Shown: positions 22,745 to 31,556, counted from the first letter of the stretch. The stretch: DNA of 64,000 bases from Nitrobacter sp051535215 (GCF_051535215.1 NZ_JBPPLY010000001.1:372001-436000), one strand, 5' to 3'. Made by a program: numbers and translations. The notes: generated by a model from the letters alone, not told the origin.

Positions 22745-24765
22745 GCCGTGACGACCGAAAGCGGGCTATCGGCAAGGTCGTCTCCGTTGCGGCCGATAAA
22801 TTTGTCGTCGAGATGCACGCTGGGACCGACAACTTCACGGTCGTCGGATTCGATGACGTCCACTACGTGGCTCGCCTCGGCTCCTTTTTAATGATCCCAG
22901 CGCAGACGGAGTATGTCGTCGCAGAGGTCGTCGGGCTTCGCGAGCGAGATGTCGGCAGTTCAGATCGACGCGATGGCGATATGGACAAGGCGTCATCGGC
23001 GAAATTTCTGGATGTCGTACCTGTGGGGATGCTTCCCCAAAAACTAGACGAGAAATTTCGGTTCGGTGTGTCTATATTCCCGTCGCTCTACGCCGATGCG
23101 CTCTATGCTCTGGACGCCGAACTCGATCGCGTGTTTGAGACGGACGTTCCAAGCGAGCCAGCTCCGAAGAGGGGAGGACACCCGCCTATCCCGCCGGAGG
23201 CAACTCGATTCCGCGCGTTGACAATTGGTCGGTCCGTTATTTTCGACGGCTACGATGTGAAGGTTCGAATTGATGACTTCTTCGGAGGTCATACTGCGGT
23301 CCTCGGAAATACCGGCAGCGGGAAGTCCTGCACGGTTGCATCCGTGATTCAGTCGCTGTTCGATAAACCCGACGAGCATCATGCCCGTGGTGCGACATTC
23401 GTGATATTCGACGTCAATGGAGAGTATGCTCGGGCGTTGACGCCCTTGGCGAACGGCAACGGAATCGGCGTTTCCCACGTCGTTCTCGATGGAACCGCTG
23501 CCGAAGGCCGTTTCCGGCTACCCCACTGGTTTCTTGAACAGTCGGAATGGGAGTTGCTCCTTCAGGCGAGCGAACGCACTCAGGTGCCAATCCTGCGTAT
23601 GGCGTTGGGTCTATCGACGCTGTTTTCGGGAGGGAACGCACAGGAACTCAATGGTATCAAGAATCATATCTTAGCGACCTGCCTCAGTCAGATCCTGCGT
23701 GACGACTCTGGGAGTCCGTCGAAACACGATCGTATGGTGGGCCTCCTTCAGCGCTTCAATACTCAGCAAATTAATAATCCAACGATTGCACAGTTCATCA
23801 GGATTAATTTCGGCCAGATGGCCAATCCCCAAGGGCTGACAAACTACCTTCTTGGTGGAGCACAGGGAGGAGGGTTCATTATCGATGGCCTGAAGATGCC
23901 TACCTATAAGTCTCTTCCATTTGAATTTTCTGCCCTTGGCGAAGCCCTGGACCTCGCGATCCTCTATGAGGAAGCGCATGGAAACCGGCAGATACGCGAC
24001 TACTGCTCCCAGATGATCACCCGATTCAAATCGCTCGAAGAGCGGGCGGAATATGCTTTCCTGCGACACGATCTACAGGGTGGTGGTCATGATCCATCCA
24101 TGGGCGCCTTTCTGTCGCAACTTTTGGGTTTGGCGCAAAATGGCGCAAACTGGGTAAAGCGAAATCAGCTCATCATCATCGACATGAACTCGGTCGAAGA
24201 TGAAGTCGTAGAACTCGTGGCTTCCGTTCTGGCACGGATGTCGTTTCGTCTTCTTCGCCAAGCCGATCCACGCAATCGCTTTCCTGTCCATCTGCTTCTC
24301 GAAGAGGCGCATCGCTACGTTGCATCCACCCCATCGCGCTATGCGATCGATGCGAGCCGCGTCTTCGAGCGCATTGCGAAAGAGGGCCGAAAGTACGGCC
24401 TTTTCCTCTTGGTCGCATCTCAGCGACCGAGCGAGTTATCGAAGACGGTTCTTTCGCAGTGCTCAAACTTCGTGATCCACCGAATCCAAAATCCAGATGA
24501 CCTCTCACATATTCGGCAGATGACACCGTTTATCTCAGATGCCGTTCTAAAGCGACTTCCCTCATTGCCAAAGCAGCATGCTTTGGTTTTCGGGACCTCT
24601 GTCAATCTTCCGACAACATTCAAGGTCCGCGACGCTGATCCACTTCCTGCAAGCGATGACGCTAGAATCCGCGATCTTTGGTTCCACGAACAAGGGCGCG
24701 CGGCTCAGGTGCTTATTGGCGTGGCGCCTATTCAGCAGGCAGGTGCGGGAGACGTCTTCGACTAA
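22741..24765 (+). CDS. HerA-like FtsK/HerA-superfamily ATPase (defence)
   Basis: A 674-residue HerA-type ATPase. The N-terminal beta-barrel (HAS-like, residues ~5-70) is followed by Walker A in LGNTGSGKSCTVAS (~188-201) and Walker B in LLLEEAHRY (~519), with sensor-like VASQRPSELSKTVLSQCSNF and the arginine-finger region near RIQNPDDLSHI. HerA ATPases form hexamers that assemble with SIR2 or nuclease partners in anti-phage complexes. It overlaps the SIR2 gene by 4 bp and the exonuclease by 1 bp, so the three should be made together. Confidence 0.88.
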   Translation: MSRDDRKRAIGKVVSVAADKFVVEMHAGTDNFTVVGFDDVHYVARLGSFLMIPAQTEYVVAEVVGLRERDVGSSDRRDGDMDKASSAKFLDVVPVGMLPQKLDEKFRFGVSIFPSLYADALYALDAELDRVFETDVPSEPAPKRGGHPPIPPEATRFRALTIGRSVIFDGYDVKVRIDDFFGGHTAVLGNTGSGKSCTVASVIQSLFDKPDEHHARGATFVIFDVNGEYARALTPLANGNGIGVSHVVLDGTAAEGRFRLPHWFLEQSEWELLLQASERTQVPILRMALGLSTLFSGGNAQELNGIKNHILATCLSQILRDDSGSPSKHDRMVGLLQRFNTQQINNPTIAQFIRINFGQMANPQGLTNYLLGGAQGGGFIIDGLKMPTYKSLPFEFSALGEALDLAILYEEAHGNRQIRDYCSQMITRFKSLEERAEYAFLRHDLQGGGHDPSMGAFLSQLLGLAQNGANWVKRNQLIIIDMNSVEDEVVELVASVLARMSFRLLRQADPRNRFPVHLLLEEAHRYVASTPSRYAIDASRVFERIAKEGRKYGLFLLVASQRPSELSKTVLSQCSNFVIHRIQNPDDLSHIRQMTPFISDAVLKRLPSLPKQHALVFGTSVNLPTTFKVRDADPLPASDDARIRDLWFHEQGRAAQVLIGVAPIQQAGAGDVFD

Positions 24766-25658
24766 TGACCAACGCCTCAGATTTGGAAGCTTTCGCTGCG
24801 GCGCTCGAAGCCAGCTCGGACTATCGAGTTCTTAGGCGTCTTCGACCTCGCCCCACGGTTGAAGGATTCGATGTTGCTGAGACACGCACGGGCCTTATGG
24901 TCGATGTTGAGACGACAGGTCTCGATCCGGATCGGGATGAGATCATTGAACTCGCGATGGTGCCGTTCCGATACGCGCTTGATGGCACGGTTGTAGAGGT
25001 CCTGGAGCCTTTCGACCGTCTCCGTGAGCCGAGCAAACCGATTTCGTCCGAAATCACTGTGTTGACGGGGATTACGGATGCAATGGTTGCGGGAAAGTCG
25101 ATTGACCCCTCGGAAGTCACGATGTTTGCTGCGCCGGCGGCTGTAGTCATAGCCCACAATGCGGCGTTCGATCGGCGCTTTCTGGAGCGCTTCAGCTCTG
25201 TGTTTTCAACCAAGCCATGGGCGTGTTCCATGTCGGAGATCGACTGGGCAGCCGAAGGGTTCGAGGGCGCGAAGCTCTCCTATCTCGCGATGGCTCTAGG
25301 CTTTTTTTACGACAGGCATCGAGCTGCGAATGACTGCTTGGCCGCCATCGAGTTGCTTGCGCGCGAGTTGCCTCGTGCACGAGCGCCAGCCTTGGCAAAG
25401 CTGCTTGAGCGCGCGCGGTTGCCAACTTGGCGGATCTGGGCTGAGAACTCACCATTTGAATTCAAAGACCTCCTAAAAGCGAGGGGATATCGTTGGAATG
25501 GCGAAGAAAACGGAAAGCCAAGATCTTGGTATGTCGATGTTTCCGACGCTGAGAAAGAAGCGGAAATCTCTTACCTTGCGCGAGAAATATACCAATATGA
25601 AGTAGACGTTCGAACAGTTCGTGTCACCGCCTATGATCGGTTTTCGAACAGAGTCTAG
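24765..25658 (+). CDS. DEDDh 3'-5' exonuclease (DnaQ-like), third gene of the SIR2-HerA operon
   Basis: A 297-residue DnaQ-superfamily exonuclease. All expected catalytic residues are present: D47 and E49 (VDVETTG), D136 (HNAAFDRRF), H185 and D190 (DRHRAANDCLA). A C-terminal domain (LKARGYRWNGEENGKPRSWY, ~245-264) is also found at the end of some exonucleases and may bind nucleic acid. The ATG overlaps the HerA stop (TAATG), indicating strict co-translation. Described SIR2-HerA systems have two genes as far as I recall, so this nuclease may be an additional effector or sensor. Function in defence is inference. Confidence 0.85.
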   Translation: MTNASDLEAFAAALEASSDYRVLRRLRPRPTVEGFDVAETRTGLMVDVETTGLDPDRDEIIELAMVPFRYALDGTVVEVLEPFDRLREPSKPISSEITVLTGITDAMVAGKSIDPSEVTMFAAPAAVVIAHNAAFDRRFLERFSSVFSTKPWACSMSEIDWAAEGFEGAKLSYLAMALGFFYDRHRAANDCLAAIELLARELPRARAPALAKLLERARLPTWRIWAENSPFEFKDLLKARGYRWNGEENGKPRSWYVDVSDAEKEAEISYLAREIYQYEVDVRTVRVTAYDRFSNRV

Positions 25659-25770
25659 CTCCCTTGGCCGCCGCCGTGATTGCTGAAAAATTAGTTTTGT
25701 TGCTGAGCTTCAGTAGTATTTCTTATATGTGACCAATACCCAGATGCCGAGTTTGTGTGCTGACAGGCAC

Positions 25771-27588
25771 TCAGAATTTAGTTGATCGAAGTAATTGCAG
25801 CGCTCTCTCTAACCCTTCCTTGCTCTGGGCGGCGACCTCGATTGGTCGTGGGGCAACGGCATCACCCAGAGATCGTAGATGAGAGTTGCCGGTTGTCAGC
25901 CAGAGATTGCGACGCTCGTTATCTCTGATCGCTGTTTCCGCGGCCGTGCGCAGCTTGCTCTTCCTCTCCTCCTGTTGAGCTACTATGCGCATTTGACGAT
26001 CTTCTTCAGCTTGGCGTCGCGCCTCTATGGCTCGTTGCTCGTCGGCCGCCTTGCGAGCTAAGTCGTCTGCAATACGTTGTTGATGTCGCTCTTCTGCTTG
26101 TCGCTGTAGTTCTTCGTGTCGGCGTTTGCGCTCCGCTTCGGCTAACTCTTCGCGTCGGCGCTCTTCGTCACGTTCTTTTTGACGTTCGGTACGTTTCGAG
26201 TCCAGCAGAGCGTCCCAAGCGGCGGCGTCAGGGGCTGGCTTCGTTACCCATCGAGTCGATGCACCCCATCCTTTGCCGGGCAGGGGCAAGCGATAGCGGA
26301 AGTGCTCGTCACGACCAGGCCACGCACGGAGCACCTCGTCGTCAGAGACCAAGGGATCAGGGGCTTGCTTTCCGCACGCGGGGCACTTCTGGCCGACTCG
26401 CTTTGGTTGGAAGTATACACTTTCACCGCCGTCGCCCAATGGTCCCAAGGGAAGCCCGACCTTCCTCGATAGTGCTTCGGCTGCCGAAAGGATCGGTTCG
26501 TACCAACGCCAATCGTCGCGCACGACTTTGACGGGAAGTGTGCGCGGTCGGCGAGGATGTCCGATGAGGAGATGGGTGATCCTGAGAAAATGAGCTTTGC
26601 AGTCTGGACATTCTTCCGCGTAATGTACGAAGGCTCCTGGCACGACCTCGGTGTGTTCCTTGCCTTGCCAGGTCTTGCTACCTTCGAGGATGGGACGGAG
26701 CTGACGCGCGAGCGAGCTGGAAAGGTCGTCGGATGCGAGCTGGAAACTCGACGCTTGGTAGCCGCGAAGATGCGGAGCATTGACGCGCAACTGTAGGATG
26801 GCGCCGGCAAATTGATCTGCGCCGATCTGTTTTCCGTCAACAGGACGGAAAATCGTCGGTAAAAGCGACGGGCCTAACTCGCCGAGCAAAATCTGTTGTC
26901 GCTTGCCCTCGTGTTGCAGTTCGAAGCAAGCCGGGATGGTTCCCTGTAGATCGATTTCGTACTTCCATCCAGGAATGGTGCGGATGAGTCGAGCAAGTTC
27001 GTTTGCCATCCCCACTTGGCGCTCAACGGCGCCGAGCAGGTCCCTGACTGCCGCCCCGACACTTGCCATCTGTTCTCGGATCGAGGTTCCGAGGACGGGA
27101 GCTTGTAGGCCGTCGCCAAAATCGTTGAAGTGATTTCTCGGACCTTTCAGCCAGAATGCGGAAACCTCCGAGGCTTCGAACCTGTCGTTACGTGCCCCAG
27201 TCCGTCGTTTTGCCTGCGCCGAAAGCTGGACTTCGATTGCGATCTTGATGCTGCCGCGTATGGCTAGAACGTCGGCGCGCCAGCCGTCCCCTGAGACCTC
27301 AACCTCTGCCTGCCATTCTGCCAGAGATTGAACTGCTCTTGCCGCGGCGGCCTTCAAGGACTCATGTTCGTCAGATTCGCCACCGGCCGAGCAGCGATCG
27401 TAGCCGGACTTGTGGGCAAAATAGCGCAGATCGAGCGGACTGTGGCTGGCATAAGCTGGGGCATCGCAGCAGGACATACGGAGCCGATTTTCTGTCCCCT
27501 TTGACGCACGCTGTGCCTCTGACCAGTCCCCGTCCGAGCAGAGGATAGAAACTATTTCGCGGCCATCGAGCTTAGCCTTTAGAGGCAT
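25771..27588 (-). CDS. CoiA-like nuclease with zinc ribbons and coiled coil
   Basis: A 605-residue protein. The N-terminal ~130 residues are a CoiA-type PD-(D/E)XK nuclease: RYFAHKSGYDRC, ESDEHESLKA (71-80), then WRADVLAIRG and IAIEVQLS supplying D106, E119 and Q121. The middle region is alpha/beta and contains two CxxC pairs (CPDC, CPAC) that could bind zinc. Residues ~470-560 form a charged coiled coil (RRREELAEAERKRRHEELQR). CoiA domains are known from natural competence, but this large form sits beside defence genes and an HNH nuclease, so a restriction-like or DNA-processing role is more likely. It converges on the SIR2 operon. The start at 27588 has GGAG upstream. Confidence 0.75.
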   Translation of the reverse strand: MPLKAKLDGREIVSILCSDGDWSEAQRASKGTENRLRMSCCDAPAYASHSPLDLRYFAHKSGYDRCSAGGESDEHESLKAAAARAVQSLAEWQAEVEVSGDGWRADVLAIRGSIKIAIEVQLSAQAKRRTGARNDRFEASEVSAFWLKGPRNHFNDFGDGLQAPVLGTSIREQMASVGAAVRDLLGAVERQVGMANELARLIRTIPGWKYEIDLQGTIPACFELQHEGKRQQILLGELGPSLLPTIFRPVDGKQIGADQFAGAILQLRVNAPHLRGYQASSFQLASDDLSSSLARQLRPILEGSKTWQGKEHTEVVPGAFVHYAEECPDCKAHFLRITHLLIGHPRRPRTLPVKVVRDDWRWYEPILSAAEALSRKVGLPLGPLGDGGESVYFQPKRVGQKCPACGKQAPDPLVSDDEVLRAWPGRDEHFRYRLPLPGKGWGASTRWVTKPAPDAAAWDALLDSKRTERQKERDEERRREELAEAERKRRHEELQRQAEERHQQRIADDLARKAADEQRAIEARRQAEEDRQMRIVAQQEERKSKLRTAAETAIRDNERRNLWLTTGNSHLRSLGDAVAPRPIEVAAQSKEGLERALQLLRSTKF

Positions 27589-27711
27589 TACAGCTCCGCG
27601 TCGATGACTTGCCGGCGCGCGATGGTCATCGATCTTGAGCATTGTCGAATCTGGTCCGTTAACGACAGCTTGAGCCTTAGATTCTTGTGTCTAGAGATCA
27701 TGTCTGAGAGC

Positions 27712-28485
27712 CTATCTCGTGTTGAACTCCATATAGGTGGAATAGGCGCGCATTCCCTTAGCGGCATTCGATTTGGCTATGACCGTTCGCTTAATCCGCT
27801 GTTGCAGATACTCGCAAACTGCATTGAACTTCTCGATTGGGAGTAGCCGCCAAGGGGCGCCGAAATTACTCTCAATGTTCTTGGATATTGCGCCATAGCT
27901 GAATTTCGATGCGCGCATCCGATCTGCACCGGCAAATTTATTGTATCGGTCGATTAGATATTGCACGTAGCGCGTGGTTTCCTTATCAGAGCCGATCGTT
28001 CCGGGTGGTGCATTGATGCTGAGTGAGCGACGGGTGGTGCGCACATGGACTTGGTGCGCTTGGATGGCGCCGGGACTGTTGATCGCGATATTGCCGCTGT
28101 TCTGGCTGATCGTAATCCGGTTGAGGTCGTTCAAGAGGAGCTTTGCGAATATGAGATCGGCCGGTTGCTCGGCTCGGCCGGCTGCCCTTTCGTGAATGGT
28201 CTTCATGTCTTGCAGAACATCAATCGTATAGATCTGCGGCTCCCCATCGACAACCTTATGGTGACGTCTGCACAAGAGGAGGAGGTTGCTAAAGTCATTC
28301 CGGCCTTTGTCAGATTGTGAAGGATCGTAGCGAGGGCCTCCGGGGCTGCGAGCGGCGATATGACAAATTTCGCCAGTGACGTTACCCGCGGTTTCGATGA
28401 TTGACAGCGTGCATCTTGGGAATGCGCAGGTGTTTCCGGAAAGAGCGAATAATCGCTTTATGGTCTTAGCCGTCGGTTCTGCCAT
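27712..28485 (-). CDS. HNH endonuclease-type protein
   Basis: A 257-residue protein with an N-terminal HNH/zinc-finger nuclease domain: CAFPRC (20-25), the catalytic EICHIAARSPGG (39-50), and NLLLLCRRHHKVVD (67-80), giving the Cys/His zinc site and metal-binding His residues. The C-terminal part (~90-257) is unrelated to the nuclease and contains a beta-strand-rich segment NSGNIAINSPGAIQAHQVHV, which resembles a sensor or binding domain. It reads in the same direction as the CoiA-like gene, 123 bp upstream. It may be part of the same defence cluster or independent. Confidence 0.82.
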   Translation of the reverse strand: MAEPTAKTIKRLFALSGNTCAFPRCTLSIIETAGNVTGEICHIAARSPGGPRYDPSQSDKGRNDFSNLLLLCRRHHKVVDGEPQIYTIDVLQDMKTIHERAAGRAEQPADLIFAKLLLNDLNRITISQNSGNIAINSPGAIQAHQVHVRTTRRSLSINAPPGTIGSDKETTRYVQYLIDRYNKFAGADRMRASKFSYGAISKNIESNFGAPWRLLPIEKFNAVCEYLQQRIKRTVIAKSNAAKGMRAYSTYMEFNTR

Positions 28486-28946
28486 TGTGTTCCGTTGCCT
28501 TGCATTGACAGTTGGGCTGGAAGAGCCCGCCTGGCTCTAACGATTGACGAATCGAATTTGTGGTTCAGAAAGCAACCTAGCAACCTAAGTCCCTTGGTGT
28601 GAGTAAAGTACTCGCTCAGTGACTGAGGCAGAGCCGTCGGTGTTGTTTCTCTCGTTGAGCGTCTCAATTATTAGTGGTTAGAGCCCTGAGTTCGGCGAGG
28701 AAGATGGTGCCGGCTTCCACAGCTTGCATTGCTGGGTCCGCGTCAACATCCACGCCAACCCGTCACGGCACACCCGGCCTGCACTCTCACTCTTAGGGGG
28801 CGTTGCGGGGGTCTCCCCGCAGAAGGGGGTGTGTCGGCAACGCAGTGCCGACCAGGGGAAGGCTTTTCCCTGCAAAACCGCAAATGCGGAAGTCAGCATT
28901 TCAGAAGGCGAAACACCATCTGCGCGGCTGCTTCGAACCCTAACTC
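28486..28946. other. Gap: cargo end, leader repeat, hairpin-rich backbone
   Basis: From 28486 to 28755 I see only short frames; one minus-strand remnant ends in AVEAGTIFLAELRAL and looks like the C-terminus of a lost protein. At 28756-28793 the 38-bp leader repeat recurs. From 28794 to 28946 the sequence is rich in hairpins (GTTGCGGGGGTCTCCCCGCA, GTCGGCAACGCAGTGCCGAC, AGGGGAAGGCTTTTCCCT). This backbone piece could be a terminator cluster or a transfer-origin region; that is speculative. Confidence 0.45.
28756..28793. repeat. 38-bp direct repeat, right copy (cargo boundary)
   Basis: Matches 18708-18745 at 37 of 38 positions in the same orientation, with unrelated sequence on the inner side. 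It marks the right end of the ~10-kb cargo block. Confidence 0.8.
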
Positions 28947-29468
28947 TCAAGCCTTCAGCATTTTCTCAATAACGTGCATGGGTAGCACCAGGCGCATGGA
29001 ATCAGGCAGGCGCACGAAGCCGTTGCCCTCATAGAAGGCCGCGGCGCGCTCATTGATCGCGTCAACGACGAGCATCGACGAACCAACAGTCGAGGCTGAC
29101 GCATACGCTCGCTGCACTGCGTCGGCGAGAAGGATTCCTCCCAGACGCTCTCCTTGCCTTGTGGCCGAAACCGCAAGACGCCCGATCAACGTGGCGCTCA
29201 CCAACGGATAGCGTGGCACATATTTGCGGGCAGCGGCCGGTACGTCGCCCTGTTGCAAGCCCGTTGCGCAGAGCGTGTAATAACCAAGCACCGTCCGGTT
29301 CGTCTCGGACTCCACAAGGATGAAGACACCATTCGCCTTGCGCCGCACGTCCTGACTCGCCTGCGTCCGCAGATACCGGTCGAGGCTGTCGACGCCGCAT
29401 GAAAAGCCATCGCGATCATGATCGGCGGAGAACGGCTCGATTCTCAAATCCGGTCGAGAGTCCGTCAT
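28947..29468 (-). CDS. tacT: GNAT acetyltransferase toxin (TacT-like)
   Basis: A 173-residue GNAT acetyltransferase with the acetyl-CoA region RLAVSATRQGERLGGILLAD, the typical V/IxR/AxxxRGxG/A-like loop, and AFYEGNGFVRLPDSMRLVLP at the C-terminus. The N-terminal stretch FSCGVDSLDRYLRTQASQD is characteristic of TacT/AtaT-type toxins, which acetylate aminoacyl-tRNA and block translation. It lies 2 bp downstream of a DUF1778 antitoxin gene. The pair would stabilise the element in its host. Confidence 0.88.
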   Translation of the reverse strand: MTDSRPDLRIEPFSADHDRDGFSCGVDSLDRYLRTQASQDVRRKANGVFILVESETNRTVLGYYTLCATGLQQGDVPAAARKYVPRYPLVSATLIGRLAVSATRQGERLGGILLADAVQRAYASASTVGSSMLVVDAINERAAAFYEGNGFVRLPDSMRLVLPMHVIEKMLKA

Positions 29469-29470
29469 GT

Positions 29471-29776
29471 TCAGGAAGGAATGCGACGCCTGTGCTCGGC
29501 GATCGCGCGCGTGAGTCTTTCGCTCGGTTCGGACGGGTTCATCAGCGCGTTGAAGAAAGCCTCGCGATCACGGTTCGAGAGCACGAGCGTCTCATGCTCG
29601 GCGATCGTCCGGCGTGCGGTATCGGCGAGCGCAGTGACACAGAAGTCGCTCACCTTGCGCTGCGACAGATGAGCTGCGCGCTCGATGAGATCCTTGGTTT
29701 CTTCATCAATCCGGAACCCGAGCCGCTCGACACGGCCGGGTACGTTCCGGTGGGATCGGGCCTGATTGTTTGACAT
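29471..29776 (-). CDS. tacA: DUF1778 antitoxin (TacA-like)
   Basis: A 101-residue ribbon-helix-helix antitoxin: RVERLGFRIDEETKDLIERA is the RHH strand and helix, followed by HLSQRKVSDFCVTALADTAR and a C-terminal toxin-binding tail (LSNRDREAFFNALMNPSEPS). DUF1778 antitoxins neutralise the acetyltransferase toxin and repress their own operon. It is the first gene of the pair and stands next to the integrase. Confidence 0.9.
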   Translation of the reverse strand: MSNNQARSHRNVPGRVERLGFRIDEETKDLIERAAHLSQRKVSDFCVTALADTARRTIAEHETLVLSNRDREAFFNALMNPSEPSERLTRAIAEHRRRIPS

Positions 29777-29962
29777 AAGAATTCACCTGATAACAGTTTT
29801 ATAGCTTAAATGTACGTCTGATTGACGAACATTGCAAGTTAAACGTGCGGCGATTCTGGTAATGCGACACGGGATGGGTCAGGTTGAGCGTGAGGCAGTT
29901 CCGTGTTCATCCCCGAAGTCACGTTGACGGGATCGGACCGGAAGCGATCGGGCGGGTCGCGC

Positions 29963-31330
29963 CTATGCCGCCTTCCTGACTCGTGGAACCTTTACCTCGC
30001 GCTGTTCGAAGGCCTCTCGCGCACGTGCAACCTGCCGTCGCGCGGCCCCGCGACCTAGCCAGTTGCGAAGTTCCGGTTGCGCCGTCAACGTATTTCCGAG
30101 TGCTGAAAAGATGGTGTTGCTGATCGCCTGCTGTTGGGCGCGCAGATGATCCTCCAGCAGCTTATGTCGCGTGATGTACCCTGAATTCACGCCGGGGACC
30201 GAATGGTTCATCAGCATGCGGGCGTCGAGTTCCGAGACGCCCGCAGGGGTTGCGACAGTGCGATACGTTTGGCGTAGCTCGTTGCCCCACTTCGACAGCA
30301 CCGCTCGATCTTCCTTCTGCTCGACCAGATGACCATCGGCGCCATCGGCAGGAAACAGCCAGTCTTTCGCCTCATAGGGGTGCATCTGCCGGCCGAACCG
30401 AATGGAGCGCATGAGGCAATTGATCGCCTGCCGGGACAGCGGGATGTCGAAGGCGCGATCGGCGCCTCCCTTCGGGCGCGGGATGTGAAGAACCCGGCGC
30501 CGCAGATCGAGATGTTCGAGCCGAGCCTCTTTCAAGGCCGCTGGACGCGATGCCGAGAGGAGGGTGAACAGATGAAACTCGCGCCGTATCGGATTGTCGA
30601 GTGTCGCTGCCTCGACGAACCAGCCCTTCAAGTCGGCGACGCCCATCCCTGTATCCCGTCGCTTCTCGTGATTCCAATCGACGCTATCGACGGGATTGTC
30701 TGCGGGTAGTTCGCGATTGGTCTTGCGGGCATGGTTGTAGATGGCGCGGAAGGTGCGCATGCTGCCATTCGCGATGTAGGGTCCGTTCTCCTCACTGATG
30801 GCATCGTGCTTGGCGGAGACCTGACCCGGATCGTCGCCAAGTTGCTTCAGAGGCGTATCCAGCCAGTCCTTGAAAATGCGCTCGACGTGATCGCGATAGC
30901 TCTCGATTGTGCGCGCGCTCCGGTTCTTGCGCTCCATTGCGATTTTGTATCGTGCCCACGCCTCTTTGAGGGTGATTCCGACCGGGCCGGGCTTTTGCTC
31001 GTTTGCGAGGTCAGCAATCGTCGATGCCTTCGTGGCTTTCTCGTCGCTCTTGGGATGTATGCCGCGACTAATTTGGATCAGATATTCCTTGGCCACTGCA
31101 CGCGCCGCACGGGTCGAGAGCTGCTCAGAATCGCCAATCGCGACGCGGATGGTGGAGGCACGTTTGCCCTGTTGGCGAAGGTCGCCCTGGACCATAAAGG
31201 TCTTCTTTCGGGCTCCGACCATCAGGAAGAAGCCCTTTTGGTCGGTATCTCGGACAATGTAGCGTCCCTTTTCGGGCAGCGGCAAACGCTCGATTGTCTT
31301 ATCGTTCAAGGGGATACGCATGTCGGCCAT
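29963..31330 (-). CDS. int: Tyrosine integrase of the element
   Basis: A 455-residue phage-type tyrosine integrase with an N-terminal arm-type DNA-binding domain (LNDKTIERLPLPEKGRYIVR, then KGFFLMVGARKKTFMVQGDL), a SAM-like core-binding domain (LKEAWARYKIAMERKNRSAR) and a catalytic domain carrying the first Arg in LLSASRPAALKEARLEHLDL and the Tyr in VNSGYITRHKLLEDHL. The start at 31330 follows GGGAG; two direct repeats of GAAACGGTTTT lie just upstream (31351-31373). It reads away from the tRNA-derived attachment site 180 bp to the right, the normal layout for site-specific integration. Confidence 0.9.
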   Translation of the reverse strand: MADMRIPLNDKTIERLPLPEKGRYIVRDTDQKGFFLMVGARKKTFMVQGDLRQQGKRASTIRVAIGDSEQLSTRAARAVAKEYLIQISRGIHPKSDEKATKASTIADLANEQKPGPVGITLKEAWARYKIAMERKNRSARTIESYRDHVERIFKDWLDTPLKQLGDDPGQVSAKHDAISEENGPYIANGSMRTFRAIYNHARKTNRELPADNPVDSVDWNHEKRRDTGMGVADLKGWFVEAATLDNPIRREFHLFTLLSASRPAALKEARLEHLDLRRRVLHIPRPKGGADRAFDIPLSRQAINCLMRSIRFGRQMHPYEAKDWLFPADGADGHLVEQKEDRAVLSKWGNELRQTYRTVATPAGVSELDARMLMNHSVPGVNSGYITRHKLLEDHLRAQQQAISNTIFSALGNTLTAQPELRNWLGRGAARRQVARAREAFEQREVKVPRVRKAA

Positions 31331-31350
31331 TTGCGAGCTCCCGAGATTCT

Positions 31351-31373
31351 GAAACGGTTTTTGAAACGGTTTT
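31351..31373. repeat. Tandem GAAACGGTTTT repeats upstream of int
   Basis: Two adjacent copies (31351-31361 and 31363-31373) sit between the integrase start and the attachment site. They are candidate binding sites for an excisionase or for the integrase arm domain. Confidence 0.4.
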
Positions 31374-31510
31374 GGCGGAATGGGGTGTCTAACGGGCTCC
31401 CTACGCCACCACAAGAGAATATGCGATAATACCTTGAATTACAAGTAAAAATATGTGCATTCGGAAAGTTAGGAGTGCTGCCGGATAATGCCTCGTAAGG
31501 GGCTTTTTGA

Positions 31511-31556
31511 ACTACGAATCTGGGGGTCAGGAGTTCGAATCTCTTCGGGCGCGCCA
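31511..31556 (+). other. attR-like site: 3' end of a tRNA-Arg(ACG)
   Basis: The sequence from ACTACGAATC through the T-arm AGGAGTTCGAATCTCTT to GGGCGCGCCA reproduces the anticodon loop (anticodon ACG), variable region, T-arm and 3' acceptor with CCA of tRNA-Arg. The 5' half (D-arm and 5' acceptor) is not present upstream, so this is the remnant copy left by integration into a tRNA 3' end. The intact gene should lie left of the window. Confidence 0.82.

Noticed and set aside
28678..28755. Short C-terminal remnant (AVEAGTIFLAELRAL) at the right end of the cargo block
   Set aside because: Too short and without a start codon to be called as a gene; mentioned only as possible debris from the insertion.
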